DNA of 64,000 nt from Bradyrhizobium australiense (GTDB lineage: Bacteria > Pseudomonadota > Alphaproteobacteria > Rhizobiales > Xanthobacteraceae), in NCBI RefSeq assembly GCF_013114825.1, contig NZ_JAAVLX010000001.1:248001-312000 (forward strand), in the 5' to 3' direction. Each line of letters begins with the position of its first letter. Position 1 is the first letter of the stretch. A program made the position numbers and the translations under genes. This document shows, one piece after another, positions 62,941 through 64,000 of this stretch. A model generated the notes under the pieces. That model was not told the DNA's origin, did not search any database, and saw nothing but the letters and a program-made list of their open reading frames with translations.

Positions 62941-63846
62941 ATGAATGAACAAATAAGTGATCGCGCGGGATTGCCGAAGCTCATTGACCGGATGAAACAA
63001 TTCATTCCGGCAAAATTCCGGCCCGACGCTGCGGTCGTCCCGGTGGTGCGCCTGTCGGGCGTCATCGGCGCGGTCACGCCGTTGCGGCCGGGCCTCACGC
63101 TGGCCGGCATTGCCAAGACGCTCGAACGCGCCTTCGCCACCCGCCACGCCAAGGCGGTAGCGCTGGTGATTAATTCGCCCGGCGGCTCGCCGGTGCAGTC
63201 GCGGCAGATCTACTTGCGGATCAGGCAGCTTGCCGCGGAAAAGAAGCTGCCGGTGCTGGTGTTCGTCGAGGACGTCGCGGCATCCGGCGGCTACATGATC
63301 GCCTGCGCGGGCGACGAGATCTTTTGCGATCCGTCATCGATCCTCGGCTCGATCGGCGTGGTCGGCGGCAGTTTCGGCTTTCAGGACTTGATCAAGAGGA
63401 TCGGCGTCGAGCGGCGGCTTTACACGGCAGGCGAGCACAAGGCGATGCTGGATCCGTTCCTGCCCGAAGACCCCGACGACGTGGCGCGCCTGAAGACGCT
63501 TCAGCGCGAGATCCACGCCATCTTCATCGCGCTGGTCAAAGGCAGCCGCGGTGTGCGGCTCAAGGGGGCCGACGACGTGTTGTTCACCGGCGAGTACTGG
63601 GCGGGCGAGAAGTCAGTGTCGCTCGGCCTTGCCGACAAGATCGGCGATCTCCGCTCGACGCTGCGCGAGCGCTATGGGGAAAAGGTGCTGACGCCCGTCA
63701 TCGCGCCGGCAAGCGGGATGCTGGCCGGTCTGCTGGGCCGGAGATCGCCGGGCGCGGGCTCGCTGGCCGAAGGCATCGGGGGATTGCCGGATGAGCTGAT
63801 TTCGGCGCTGGAGACAAGGGCAATTTGGGCCAAATTCGGGTTCTAG
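62941..63846 (+). CDS. sppA: S49 family peptidase (SppA-like)
   Basis: The 301-residue protein is a short, 36K-type signal peptide peptidase-like protein. The Ser nucleophile is in VEDVAASGGYMIACAGDEIF near residues 109-128, with the motif SSILGSIGVVGGSFGF and the Lys general base in a later TGRRYTAGEHKA-like region (RRLYTAGEHKAM). No N-terminal membrane helix is obvious, so it may be cytosolic or peripheral. It degrades cleaved signal peptides or other membrane peptides in the known family. Its ATG is at 62941. Confidence 0.9.
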   Translation: MNEQISDRAGLPKLIDRMKQFIPAKFRPDAAVVPVVRLSGVIGAVTPLRPGLTLAGIAKTLERAFATRHAKAVALVINSPGGSPVQSRQIYLRIRQLAAEKKLPVLVFVEDVAASGGYMIACAGDEIFCDPSSILGSIGVVGGSFGFQDLIKRIGVERRLYTAGEHKAMLDPFLPEDPDDVARLKTLQREIHAIFIALVKGSRGVRLKGADDVLFTGEYWAGEKSVSLGLADKIGDLRSTLRERYGEKVLTPVIAPASGMLAGLLGRRSPGAGSLAEGIGGLPDELISALETRAIWAKFGF

Positions 63847-63957
63847 GCCGGGCGGCGCCCGCGCCATTTAGTCCCAAAAGCGGAATTGCGGCGCAGGCCG
63901 GCATCGGCGAGAATACAACCCATTGGGGGCTGAGACGTGAACGACAAGGATTGACCG

Positions 63958-64000
63958 ATGCCGCCGCTGATCGCATTTGCGGGTGCCCTGGGAGGGCTCG
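63958..64000 (+). CDS. start of a small hypothetical protein, cut by the window edge
   Basis: ATG at 63958 opens a frame reading MPPLIAFAGALGGL up to the edge. An AAGGATTGACC site precedes it. The hydrophobic, Gly-rich start suggests a small membrane protein. It follows the S49 peptidase by 111 bases in the same direction. No more can be said. Confidence 0.5.
   Translation, partial: MPPLIAFAGALGGL

Overview
The window is a dense, high-GC chromosomal segment of an alphaproteobacterium, most likely Bradyrhizobium or a close relative in Nitrobacteraceae. The evidence for this is a fused cytochrome b/c1 gene (fbcH) behind a Rieske gene, a fused trpE(G) gene preceded by a Trp leader peptide, a CcrM-type GANTC methyltransferase, Rsm22, DUF6111, DUF2007 and DUF1285 proteins, and many short palindromic repeats between genes. 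No phage, transposase, integrase, CRISPR array, rRNA or tRNA gene was seen. The content is mostly core housekeeping, with a few accessory or decaying genes.

Layout. 1-2046: a zinc-responsive pair, a DUF2946 protein and a ZigA-type CobW GTPase, diverging around a Zur-box-like palindrome. 2071-8893 (minus): a four-gene MoxR / DUF58 / BatA-DUF4159 / VWA-like membrane protein operon. 9153-12739 (plus): DUF1285, NUDIX CoA pyrophosphatase, DUF6111, tRNA nucleotidyltransferase and a TauE-like transporter, each overlapping the next by 4 bases. 12967-17061 (minus): HAD phosphatase, DUF2158, hemF, queD, queE, trmL and a toxin-antitoxin pair whose toxin carries two compensating frameshifts. 17480-20149: the cytochrome bc1 operon. 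20426-26262: dienelactone hydrolase, an epimerase-like protein, an extradiol-dioxygenase-like protein (minus), the trp leader with trpE(G), and apt. 26412-28322 (minus): a GIY-YIG protein under a strong palindromic operator and two divergent ParA-like ATPases. 28488-36647 (minus): M48 protease, LemA, Rsm22, SMC, a DsbA-like protein and a DUF721 protein.

36818-46600: mutY, a DUF2798 protein, a thioesterase, a flavin monooxygenase, two glutathione transferases, a LysR regulator diverging from an NTF2-like protein, ccrM with a cluster of GANTC sites, and a YpfJ-type metallopeptidase. 46741-54991: moaB, a MarR-GNAT fusion, a glycosyltransferase, a SplB-like radical SAM gene behind a LexA-box-like site, a VOC protein, a broken GNAT gene, rnhB, a GT39-like membrane protein and an uracil-DNA glycosylase. 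55119-64000: ETF-ubiquinone oxidoreductase, a TPR protein, ispE, a LysE exporter, a polyprenyl diphosphate synthase, DUF2007, a TrmN6-like methyltransferase, a 32-residue membrane peptide, an S49 peptidase and the start of another small gene.

The most informative signals are regulatory or decay marks not visible in a plain gene list: the Zur, LexA and GANTC sites, an apparently leaderless trp attenuator, the 20-bp palindrome at the GIY-YIG promoter, the doubly frameshifted ParE toxin, the truncated GNAT gene, and several families of dispersed palindromes that sit in seven of the eleven convergent gene junctions. All functional names rest on reading translated sequence by eye; no database search was possible.
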